Positions 36,217-44,072 of a stretch of DNA of 64,000 nt are shown in pieces. The DNA is taken from positions 417,250-481,249 of the forward strand of contig NZ_JAALLT010000001.1 of assembly GCF_011059145.1 (NCBI RefSeq), read 5' to 3'. The notes below the pieces were generated by a model. The model did no database searches. It saw only the letters and a list, made by a program, of their open reading frames with translations, and was not told where the DNA came from. The stretch is from Halalkalibaculum roseum (lineage in GTDB: Bacteria > Bacteroidota > Rhodothermia > Balneolales > Balneolaceae). Every line of letters starts with the position of its first letter. The first letter of the stretch is position 1. Position numbers and translations under genes: made by a program.

Positions 36217-37653
36217 ATGAAAGAAAAAAATAAAGTCTCAAGCGGTGTCGCCGGATTGGACGAGATTTTAAAAGGCGGCTTTTTACCTCAAAAATCATAT
36301 CTCATAAAGGGTGGACCCGGTACAGGTAAATCCACTCTTGGCTACCATTTTTTGGACAAAGCACTGAAGGATGGAGCAGAGGTACTCTATATCACGCTAG
36401 GAGAAACCAGAGAGAATATTATCGAAAATGGCTCGCAGTTAGGAATTGACCTAAGTGATGCCCATTTCTTGGATCTTTCACCGGGTGAGGATGTTTATCG
36501 AAATTCTAAAACATACAGTGTTTTCTCTCCGGTGGAAGTTGAGCAGGAACCGATGATCCAATCGATCGTAGAGGCTGTAGAAAAATACAGCCCAAGCTGT
36601 GTATTCCTGGATTCCATTACCATGTTGCAATCCTTGAACCAGGATCCTTTTCAAATGCGAAATATGGCGCTCTCATTTATTCAGTTTGTCTGCAATAAGG
36701 GTGCGACACTCCTGATAACCTCTGAAGCACATGATCAAGCTTCCGACAAGGAAGCTACTTTTTGGGTTGACGGGATCATCCATTTAGAATACTCCTTAGA
36801 TTGGAGAAGGGTTACCGTCAGCAAATATCGGGGTTCGGATTTTTTGCATGGTAATCATGCTTTTAAAATTGATGAGCGGGGAGTCACGGTATATCCCCGA
36901 CTGCGTCCGGGCAATTACGAGCGAAACTTTCAAAGTGATCCTATTTCAACCGGTATCAACGAGCTGGATGAGCTATTGCATGGCGGCCTGGAAAGAGGTA
37001 CGGTATCCATAATCTCGGGACCAACCGGAGTTGGTAAGACCAATTTCGGGATTCAGTTTGCAAAAGAGGCGGCTTCTCGCGGAGATCGATCTGCCGTTTA
37101 TACCTTCGAAGAATCGGCCGATGTTCTGGCAAAGCGATCCGAATCGATCGGGGTACCGGTGAAGTCCATGATTGAAAACGGGAATTTAACCATAACATCG
37201 GTTGAACCACTTTCCTATTCTCCCGACGAATTTGCGGCGCTGGTTCGTAGCGATATCGAAGAGAACGATACTAAGATTGTAATTATCGATTCGGTAGGAG
37301 GATATAGCCTGTCCGTACGTGAAGAGAATACACTGGAGCGACTCCATTCCCTGACAGTATTTTTACAAAATATGGGAGTGACTACGCTGCTGATTCACGA
37401 GACGGCTAATGTCACCGGACAATTCGAAACAACCGGAATGAATGCCAGCTACCTGGCCGATAATATTATTTTCCTCCGCTACCTGGAACTCAATGGTGAG
37501 TTGCGCAAAGCTATAGGAGTGCTCAAAAAGAGAATGAGCGATTTTGAGCGTTCGATTCGAGAATTTGATATCACTAAAGATGGGCTTAGGGTAGGCGGCA
37601 AGTTGACAAAGCTTCGCGGTATCCTGACCGGTTTGCCTGAAAATACGCAATAA
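36217..37653 (+). CDS. KaiC-like double RecA-domain ATPase
   Basis: A 478-residue protein with two RecA/KaiC domains. Walker A loops are Gly-Gly-Pro-Gly-Thr-Gly-Lys-Ser-Thr (32-40) and Gly-Pro-Thr-Gly-Val-Gly-Lys-Thr (268-275); each has a Leu-Asp-Ser/Ile-Asp-Ser Walker B (130-133 and 357-359). The second domain keeps the Glu298-Glu299 pair in Phe-Glu-Glu-Ser, the first has a single Glu63. By eye the cyanobacterial autophosphorylation triad aligns to Thr406, Ser411 and Tyr412, so the threonine next to the serine is replaced. It is shorter than clock KaiC (about 519) at the C-terminus, lacking much of the tail that binds KaiA. No kaiA or kaiB is nearby. It is followed after 23 bases by the LOV kinase, implying one operon and a joint signalling role. 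Confidence 0.93.
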   Translation: MKEKNKVSSGVAGLDEILKGGFLPQKSYLIKGGPGTGKSTLGYHFLDKALKDGAEVLYITLGETRENIIENGSQLGIDLSDAHFLDLSPGEDVYRNSKTYSVFSPVEVEQEPMIQSIVEAVEKYSPSCVFLDSITMLQSLNQDPFQMRNMALSFIQFVCNKGATLLITSEAHDQASDKEATFWVDGIIHLEYSLDWRRVTVSKYRGSDFLHGNHAFKIDERGVTVYPRLRPGNYERNFQSDPISTGINELDELLHGGLERGTVSIISGPTGVGKTNFGIQFAKEAASRGDRSAVYTFEESADVLAKRSESIGVPVKSMIENGNLTITSVEPLSYSPDEFAALVRSDIEENDTKIVIIDSVGGYSLSVREENTLERLHSLTVFLQNMGVTTLLIHETANVTGQFETTGMNASYLADNIIFLRYLELNGELRKAIGVLKKRMSDFERSIREFDITKDGLRVGGKLTKLRGILTGLPENTQ

Positions 37654-37676
37654 CCTAACTGCCATAAAAAGATTAC

Positions 37677-40600
37677 TTGAAAAGTTCATCAATACATAGA
37701 AAAAAGGTATTTGATCAGACGGGTCGTACGGAAAAACCGGTGGTTATGGTATGTCTGAATAATGCTACAGACAGGGAGCTGATATTACAGTTCCTATCTG
37801 ATCGATATGAGCTCATAGTGGGTGATTGCGAACTGGGAAAAAATGATTTTGATGTTTGTCTCCTGGACCGACCAACATTTTCGAAAAACCGGGAGAAAAT
37901 GATTGCATACAAGGATTCCAAAGCCCCGCTTATCACACCATTCATTCTCCTGGTAAAAGGAGAACACTGGTCAAAAAATATCGATCCGGTTTGGAATGTA
38001 GTAGATGAAATAGTACCCATTCCGACTCCTTCCCCCATTTTGATCTCCAGGATTGAAACCATGCTCCAACTAAGAGAGCACACTTTGCTATTACAGAAAA
38101 AGAACCGAAAACTGGCTATGTATGAGCAGGCTATGAATGCTGCCAATACTGGAATAACTATTACTGATGCCAGAGAAAAAGATAATCCCATCATTTTCAT
38201 CAACAGTGGTTTTGAGAAAATGACAGGTTACTCAAAAGAGGAGGTAATTGGGAAAAATTGCCGGTTTTTGCAGAAGGATGATAAGCAACAGGATTCCCTT
38301 GGTGAGATACGCCACTTTATTGCAAATGGGAAACAAGGTCATGCGCCGATCCGCAATTATCGTAAAGATGGCACCTTATTTTGGAATGAATTGAGAATCG
38401 CACCTATCACTGATTCAGAGGGCGTAACGACTCATTTTGTAGGGATTCAGAATGATATTACGGATTTGGTACAAGCACAAGAAAATCTTAAAAAGGAACG
38501 AAACCTATTTCAAAAGTTAGCAGAATCAAGTCCGGTTGGAATCGCCATCATAGATTCCGATGGTGAGGTCACATTTGTTAATGAACAGACAGAGAAAATC
38601 CTTGGGTTACCTAAAAGTGAAATTCTGGATCTAAGTTATAGCGAACAGAAGTGGAAATTATTGGATGATGAAAGGAATGTTATAACTGAAGACAAATTGC
38701 CTTTTAAAAGGGTTCTGGAGAATGAAGAAGCGCTATTTAATTTAGAATGCACATTAGTTCGCCCAGGAAGTACAGAGAAAATACTATCCATTAATGCAGC
38801 ACCTCTGAAAGGTCAAAATGGGGATCCGGGTAGGGTAGTTGTTACTCTGTCGGATATTACTGAGAGTAAACAGAGGCAGAAACAGCTTATGACTGAAAAA
38901 GAATTTGTGAGAGCGGTCGTAAATAATATGCCGGGTATCTTTTACATGCTGGATGAGGATCTGAATTTTGTCTTTTGGAACAAGAATATGGTCAGTGATC
39001 TTGGATATACCGACAATGAAATCGAAAAGATGCACGCTCTTGATTTTATTCGTCCTGAAGACCATCAGAATATAATTGATGAGATCAGCCGAATTTATCG
39101 AACCGGAGATGCGGATGTTGAAATAGATCTTATTGATAAACAGGGCAAATGTACACCCTACTATTTGATAGGAAAGAAATTTGAAAGAGAAGGCAGTACA
39201 TATATTATCGGTTCTGCGCTGGATATTACCGACAGGGTTGATGCAGAATATAAATTGGAACAGCAAAAGAAATTGCTCAGTGCGGTTATCAACCAGACTG
39301 AATCTATTATTTACGTAAAAGATAAAAAGGGAAAAACGCTTTTAGCTAATCAAGAATTTCAAAAGCTCTTTGATCCTGAGTTCCCTTCTTCCCGAAGTAA
39401 AGTAAATTTGGAAAAGTTTAAGCTAGAAGCCGCTGATCAAATCAGGAAAAATGATCAAATAGTATTTGAAACAGGAGAGTTGCATGAGTTTAAAGAGCAA
39501 CTCCCTGTGGGTGATGAAGATCGTCATTACATCTCAATTAAATATCCTCTAAAGGATGTACCGGGGTTTGAGGATGCTATTTGTGGCATATCAACCGATA
39601 TAACAGAGCGTGAGCAAGCTTATCGTCAGCTTAGAGAAAGAGAAAAAGAAAAGTCTTGTCTGTATCAAATTGGGAATCTCAATGAAATATATGATTCCGT
39701 CGATAAGATCTTGAATGAAGCGGTAGATATCATACCACTCGGATGGCAGTATCCTCATATCACTGAGGCTGCGATTGAATACAACGGCAAGGTATATACC
39801 ACAGAAGGATTTAAACACACCCGATGGGGTATGATAACCGAAAGCCATAACTTTAAGTCCAAGTCTGTAGCCGTCAAAGTTGTCTATTTGGAGGGCAAAC
39901 CTACCGCAGATGAAGGTCCATTTTTGAAAGAAGAACGAGAGCTGATTGATGCTATAGCGGATACGCTTGCATCCGAGATAGAACGTATTGAATCGCGGAA
40001 AAAACTGGAGGAGAGTGAAAAGCGCTGGCAGCAGCTGGTGCAGAAAAATCCGGGACTGGTTCAGATTATTGACGGCGATGAAATCGTGTTTATCAATCCG
40101 GCCGGGGCAAGTTTGTATGGTGTTGATGATGTGAGTGAATTAATTGGGAAGAGCTGGACCGAATTTGTTCAATTTGAAGAAGATAAAATTGAAACGGTTC
40201 GGCAGCGAATATCAGAAGCTGTAGAAGGAAAAGTTAATCCTCCCGAAATATACAGGGCTTGGACTGCTGACGGCACCGAACGTTTCGTAGAACTGCAGTC
40301 GGTACCGGTTCAGTACAAGGGTAAAACGGTGTTGATGACTGTCGGGCAGGAAGTGACCGAGCGGGTTAAGTTCGAGCGGCAGCTTAAAAAGTCGCTTAAG
40401 GAGAAAGAAATTTTACTGCAGGAGATACATCACCGGGTTAAGAACAATTTGGCCGTAATCTCCGGGCTGCTTCAAATTCAGCAATTCAACTCGGATGACG
40501 AAAATGTTAATAAGGTGCTGTCAAATAGTGAGATGCGCATTAAATCCATGGCCCTGATCCATGAGAAGTTGTATCAGGCCGAATCTCTGTCCGAAATTGA

Positions 40601-41030
40601 CTTCAAATATTATATCGACGATCTCATAAAGGCCATCGAGCATACCATCAGTTCGGGTGAACATATAACTACCGGTCTCTGTTGCGAATCGGTGACTCTT
40701 AATGTGAACCAGGCAGTACCCTGTGCGCTTATTCTCAATGAATTGATTACCAACTCTGTGGAACATGGATTTGAGGATCAGGATAGCGGTGAAATCAGTG
40801 TAACGCTAAAAGAACGAGACAAGAAGGTAACCGTAAGAGTTGAGGATAATGGAAAAGGATTGCCTGAAGACTTTGATTTGTGCAAAAGCCAGACTATGGG
40901 CATGACCATTATCAAGACATTGATTACGCAACTGAGTGCCGATCTGAAATCGGGTAATGACAATGGGGCTTTTTTCGAGTTTACTTTTGAGAAGAAAACG
41001 ATTAAAGGCTCGAGCAGCACGTTCATTTAA
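37677..41030 (+). CDS. LOV-domain sensor histidine kinase (blue-light type) with pseudo-receiver, PAS, GAF and HisKA_2 domains
   Basis: A soluble 1117-residue kinase with a TTG start, 23 bases after the KaiC-like gene. Layout: receiver-like fold (about 20-130) lacking the acidic pair though Asp64 remains; LOV domain (147-265) with Gly-Lys-Asn-Cys-Arg-Phe-Leu-Gln at 192-199, so the photoactive cysteine is Cys195, plus Asn227-Tyr-Arg-Lys-Asp-Gly, Trp236-Asn237 and Gln258 matching flavin-contact positions; three more PAS units (about 270-395, 400-525, 530-650); a GAF-like region (655-775); a further PAS (780-895); HisKA_2 with Glu-Ile-His-His-Arg-Val-Lys-Asn-Asn and His918; HATPase with Asp-Asn-Gly-Lys-Gly-Leu-Pro. 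Family knowledge: blue light forms a cysteinyl-flavin adduct and alters kinase output. A partner regulator is not fused; the two LuxR-type regulators upstream are candidates. No membrane segment is seen. Confidence 0.95.
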   Translation: MKSSSIHRKKVFDQTGRTEKPVVMVCLNNATDRELILQFLSDRYELIVGDCELGKNDFDVCLLDRPTFSKNREKMIAYKDSKAPLITPFILLVKGEHWSKNIDPVWNVVDEIVPIPTPSPILISRIETMLQLREHTLLLQKKNRKLAMYEQAMNAANTGITITDAREKDNPIIFINSGFEKMTGYSKEEVIGKNCRFLQKDDKQQDSLGEIRHFIANGKQGHAPIRNYRKDGTLFWNELRIAPITDSEGVTTHFVGIQNDITDLVQAQENLKKERNLFQKLAESSPVGIAIIDSDGEVTFVNEQTEKILGLPKSEILDLSYSEQKWKLLDDERNVITEDKLPFKRVLENEEALFNLECTLVRPGSTEKILSINAAPLKGQNGDPGRVVVTLSDITESKQRQKQLMTEKEFVRAVVNNMPGIFYMLDEDLNFVFWNKNMVSDLGYTDNEIEKMHALDFIRPEDHQNIIDEISRIYRTGDADVEIDLIDKQGKCTPYYLIGKKFEREGSTYIIGSALDITDRVDAEYKLEQQKKLLSAVINQTESIIYVKDKKGKTLLANQEFQKLFDPEFPSSRSKVNLEKFKLEAADQIRKNDQIVFETGELHEFKEQLPVGDEDRHYISIKYPLKDVPGFEDAICGISTDITEREQAYRQLREREKEKSCLYQIGNLNEIYDSVDKILNEAVDIIPLGWQYPHITEAAIEYNGKVYTTEGFKHTRWGMITESHNFKSKSVAVKVVYLEGKPTADEGPFLKEERELIDAIADTLASEIERIESRKKLEESEKRWQQLVQKNPGLVQIIDGDEIVFINPAGASLYGVDDVSELIGKSWTEFVQFEEDKIETVRQRISEAVEGKVNPPEIYRAWTADGTERFVELQSVPVQYKGKTVLMTVGQEVTERVKFERQLKKSLKEKEILLQEIHHRVKNNLAVISGLLQIQQFNSDDENVNKVLSNSEMRIKSMALIHEKLYQAESLSEIDFKYYIDDLIKAIEHTISSGEHITTGLCCESVTLNVNQAVPCALILNELITNSVEHGFEDQDSGEISVTLKERDKKVTVRVEDNGKGLPEDFDLCKSQTMGMTIIKTLITQLSADLKSGNDNGAFFEFTFEKKTIKGSSSTFI

Positions 41031-41102
41031 TAGTGAGTAACGAGTATTACTTAGCATAGTAGGAGTAGTTACCAATCACTCCTATAACTCTAACACCCCT
41101 CA

Positions 41103-41136
41103 CCCTTTCCGCCCTGACAGGTGGAAAGGGGATTTT
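41103..41136 (+). terminator. Rho-independent terminator of the KaiC-like/LOV kinase operon
   Basis: A perfect 8-base stem (CCCTTTCC with GGAAAGGG, 12-base loop) followed by GATTTTTTG, 72 bases after the kinase stop. Confidence 0.85.
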
Positions 41137-41140
41137 TTGT

Positions 41141-41166
41141 TTACCACTTAGACACTTAGTGGTATA
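41141..41166. repeat. ACCACTTAG/CTTAGTGGT palindromic repeat
   Basis: TACCACT and AGTGGTA arms (7 bases) flank a short centre. Same family as the hairpin at 14022-14058. Confidence 0.7.
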
Positions 41167-41200
41167 ACCCGAAGATATTTGATTACTATATTATGTTTTT

Positions 41201-41286
41201 TCACAGAGGGGCTCAGAGAAGCTCAGAGTTACACGGAGAAAACTTTGTGCACCTCTGAGCTTCTCAGTGTGACTCTGTGTAACAGC
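41201..41286. repeat. Dispersed inverted repeat, CACAGAG/CTCTGTG type
   Basis: Left arm words TCACAGAGG, GCTCAGAGAAGCTCAGAG and TTACACGGAG are mirrored on the right as TGTGCACCTCTGAGC, TTCTCAGTGTG and CTCTGTGTAAC. The whole can fold into one long imperfect hairpin, 20 bases from the GH31 stop. Confidence 0.7.
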
Positions 41287-41305
41287 TATTGCAACCAATA
41301 GAAAT

Positions 41306-43810
41306 TTAACTCAAGATAATCTCCTCAAAACCGGAAGCCACATTTACCCGGCACACTTTTACCGTTTCCGAATCATCGATCTCAACATCTTTCTCCTTGC
41401 CGTCTACATTGGCAGTAGCCGGTTTAAAGGGCAAGCCAATAAAGGTAATCTCAACGCTCTCGTAGCCGGGTTCATAACTACCCTCTCTAGAAGCACTAAG
41501 CACGGTTTTTTGATTTATTTCGTCCGGATCATAACTAAAATTAGTTAGCCGGTATTCGCCGTTTTTATAATCCCATCCTTCTTCTCCATCTTCATACAGC
41601 CGGCTGGTTTTTGAACTGGCGCTGTGGTACACGTTCAATTCGAGTACATCCGGATCCTTCTCGTCGGTATACTGCATTACTTCACGAAGCGGAAGGACCG
41701 TTCCTTCTCTGACAAAGAAAGGAATACGCTCCAGCGGGGCACTGATATCATAGGTCTTGCCGCCTTCAAAGATCATGTCATCCCAGTAGTGGTACCACTT
41801 GCCTTTCGGCAGGTAGGTGGTGACCACAGTTTTATCTTTACTGACAACAGGGCTTACAAGGATGTCATCCCCGAATAGGAAAGCATCATTCTGCATGGCT
41901 GCAGTAGAATCTCCCTGGTCTTCATAGGCTAAGGGTTTGAGAACAGGAGTCCCCTCATTGATGTAGCTATAAAAAGCCGTATACAAATAATTGAGCAAGC
42001 GGTAACGGAGATTGACCGCCTCGCGGTTTATTTCAGTAAATTTTTTGCCAAAACACCAGGGCTCCTGATCATTTTCCGTATTACGTTTCTGAAGCTCAAC
42101 TTGGTCTTTTTTAACCGCAGCGGCACCGTCTACATTGTACCCCATGGAGTGGTTTCGGAAGAGCGGATGGAAAACGGAAAGCTGCATCCATCTTGCTAAT
42201 AGCTCTCCGTCAGGTTTTTTGACAAAACCACCGACGTCCGATCCTACAAAAGAGTAACCGGAAATGCTGAGGCGCTGGCACTGTTCGTTTGCTAGCCGTA
42301 AGTGGTCCCAGGTGGCAATGTTATCACCGGTCCAGAGAGCCGCATATCGCTGTCCGCCCGAGAAATTTGCCCGGGTCAGGAGGAAGGGCCTGCGATCGGG
42401 GGCGTGCTTTTTAATGCCTTTCAAAGAGGCCCTTGCCATCTGCATGCCATAGATGTTATGTGCCTTTTTATGGCTGCAGGGATGGCCGTCATAATCATGT
42501 CTTATATCGTTGGGAAAGGTTTTACGCTTGACCTCGAAGACGGCGGGTTCATTCATGTCATTCCAGATGCCTCCCATCTCAAGATCATCTACCAGCGGTT
42601 TATACAGGTCCGCCCACCAATCTCGTACATCCGGTTGGGTGAAATCGGGAAACACACATTTGGAAGGCCAGACCGGGGCAATTACTGTTTCGCCGTCCGG
42701 ACGTTTACAAAAGAAGTCCTGATCCATCCCTTCTTGGAAAACAAAATAATCTTTATCCATCTTCACCCCGGGATCGATCATCACGATGGTTCTGAAGCCC
42801 TGCTCTCTGAGATCAGAGATCATCTTTTTAGCGTCGGGAAAGAGCTTCTTATTCCAAGTAAATACCCGGTATTCATCCATATAGTCGATATCCAGGTAAA
42901 TGGCATCGCAGGGGATCTTTTTCTCCCTGAAAGTATCGGCCAGTTCGCGTACCCTAGCTTCCGGATAATAACTCCAGCGACACTGGTGATAACCAAGTGC
43001 CCACATCGGGGGCATCTCAGGAGTTCCGGTCAGCTTTGTATAGCGTTCGGTCACCTCTTTGAGCTTTGGACCGTAAATGAAATAATAGTTCATGACGCCG
43101 CCGCGCGCGTTGAAGCTGCTCACACGATCTTTCTGGCGATCAAAGCTGAAACGGGTGCGATAGGTGTTGTCCAGAAAGATACCATAGGCACGGTCTTCAA
43201 TTAAAGCAAGGTAAAAAGGGATACTGCGATACAGCGGATCCTCGCCACGTTCATAGGCATAGGAGTCGGTATTCCAGTTTTCATAGGCACGGCCGCGTAA
43301 GTCAACATCTACCGCCTTGTCACCAAGCCCGAAATAGCGGACACCTCGCGGAGCTTTCTTGGTAACTTTCAGTTCGGATATTCCTTTCATCAGGCTCTCA
43401 CGACGATAAAAGCCGTCTTCGTCTTCACAGAGCACGTTGCCATCCTTATCGTAAAAATCGACCAGTAGTTTTTCTTTGCTAACGGTGGCTCTCAGGGAAG
43501 AGGTTTCAATGACATAGTGCTTGTCCTCTTGTTTTACGGAATAGTTGAATTCGGGCGATTCAAATTCCGGGTCGATGGCATAGGAAAAATCAGAACGGAC
43601 ATCTCCTTCCAGGTAGTAGGTGAGTTGAAAAATTTCCGGGGTTACGAGCCGGATGATGAGTTCAACCTGGTTCTCTGTGACAAAGGTAATCGATCGATCC
43701 TGCTCCTCAACCGATTCGATTCGGTCGGGACGATGTCTGCTGACTACATCACGGTGCCGGTCACTTCCTTCGGTTAAATCAAGCTCTTGTTCCGTATCTG
43801 TTTCTGCCAT
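41306..43810 (-). CDS. GH31 alpha-glucosidase
   Basis: An 834-residue glycoside hydrolase family 31 enzyme that releases alpha-linked glucose. The catalytic nucleophile is Asp418 in Gly-Ile-Trp-Asn-Asp-Met-Asn-Glu-Pro, and the acid/base is Asp496 in Leu-Trp-Thr-Gly-Asp-Asn. The N-terminal beta-sandwich, the Asp-Ile-Asp-Tyr-Met-Asp motif at 307-312 and a C-terminal beta domain are in the expected order. No signal peptide, so cytoplasmic. It lies downstream of the glp genes on the same strand but about 260 bases away beyond a repeat element, so it is probably separately transcribed. It could feed glucose from maltose-like sugars alongside the trehalase and sugar transporters. Confidence 0.94.
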   Translation of the reverse strand: MAETDTEQELDLTEGSDRHRDVVSRHRPDRIESVEEQDRSITFVTENQVELIIRLVTPEIFQLTYYLEGDVRSDFSYAIDPEFESPEFNYSVKQEDKHYVIETSSLRATVSKEKLLVDFYDKDGNVLCEDEDGFYRRESLMKGISELKVTKKAPRGVRYFGLGDKAVDVDLRGRAYENWNTDSYAYERGEDPLYRSIPFYLALIEDRAYGIFLDNTYRTRFSFDRQKDRVSSFNARGGVMNYYFIYGPKLKEVTERYTKLTGTPEMPPMWALGYHQCRWSYYPEARVRELADTFREKKIPCDAIYLDIDYMDEYRVFTWNKKLFPDAKKMISDLREQGFRTIVMIDPGVKMDKDYFVFQEGMDQDFFCKRPDGETVIAPVWPSKCVFPDFTQPDVRDWWADLYKPLVDDLEMGGIWNDMNEPAVFEVKRKTFPNDIRHDYDGHPCSHKKAHNIYGMQMARASLKGIKKHAPDRRPFLLTRANFSGGQRYAALWTGDNIATWDHLRLANEQCQRLSISGYSFVGSDVGGFVKKPDGELLARWMQLSVFHPLFRNHSMGYNVDGAAAVKKDQVELQKRNTENDQEPWCFGKKFTEINREAVNLRYRLLNYLYTAFYSYINEGTPVLKPLAYEDQGDSTAAMQNDAFLFGDDILVSPVVSKDKTVVTTYLPKGKWYHYWDDMIFEGGKTYDISAPLERIPFFVREGTVLPLREVMQYTDEKDPDVLELNVYHSASSKTSRLYEDGEEGWDYKNGEYRLTNFSYDPDEINQKTVLSASREGSYEPGYESVEITFIGLPFKPATANVDGKEKDVEIDDSETVKVCRVNVASGFEEIILS

Positions 43811-43908
43811 AGGCCGTTATAATGTTGAAATTAAATGTCCGAAAATAATAAAACTATATAAAAATTCTGCTTTTGATATTTAGCCGCAGATCTGCATAGG
43901 CTGTTTTT

Positions 43909-44066
43909 TTGCCGCGGATTTCACGGTTTTATTAATAAGCTTCCAGGCTGTGATAAGCGTCCACGCTTATCACCTTCAAGCGTGGACGCTTGAAGTAGCC
44001 CAAAAAGGCATCAAAAAATACAATATTCGTGCAGATCTGCGGCTATAAAAACCGTGTGAATCAGCG
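43909..44066. repeat. MITE-like element with twin palindromes, copy 1
   Basis: Terminal inverted repeats of about 22 bases (TTGCCGCGGATTTCACGG at left; the complement of CCGTGTGAATCAGCG at right) enclose two perfect palindromes: 43950-43973 (arms GTGATAAGCGT) and 43975-43994 (arms TTCAAGCGT), bounded by GGCT and AGCC. The right end lies 6 bases from the glpD stop. It matches an inverted copy at 48353-48516. Confidence 0.8.
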
Positions 44067-44072
44067 ATAAAA

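Noticed and set aside
36217-37653. Canonical circadian clock locus
   Set aside because: No kaiA or kaiB in the window, the C-terminal tail is short and the phosphorylation triad is altered, so I call it KaiC-like only.
42302-43204. A 300-codon open frame on the plus strand
   Set aside because: It lies fully antisense to the GH31 gene, which has intact catalytic motifs, and its translation shows no recognisable domain.
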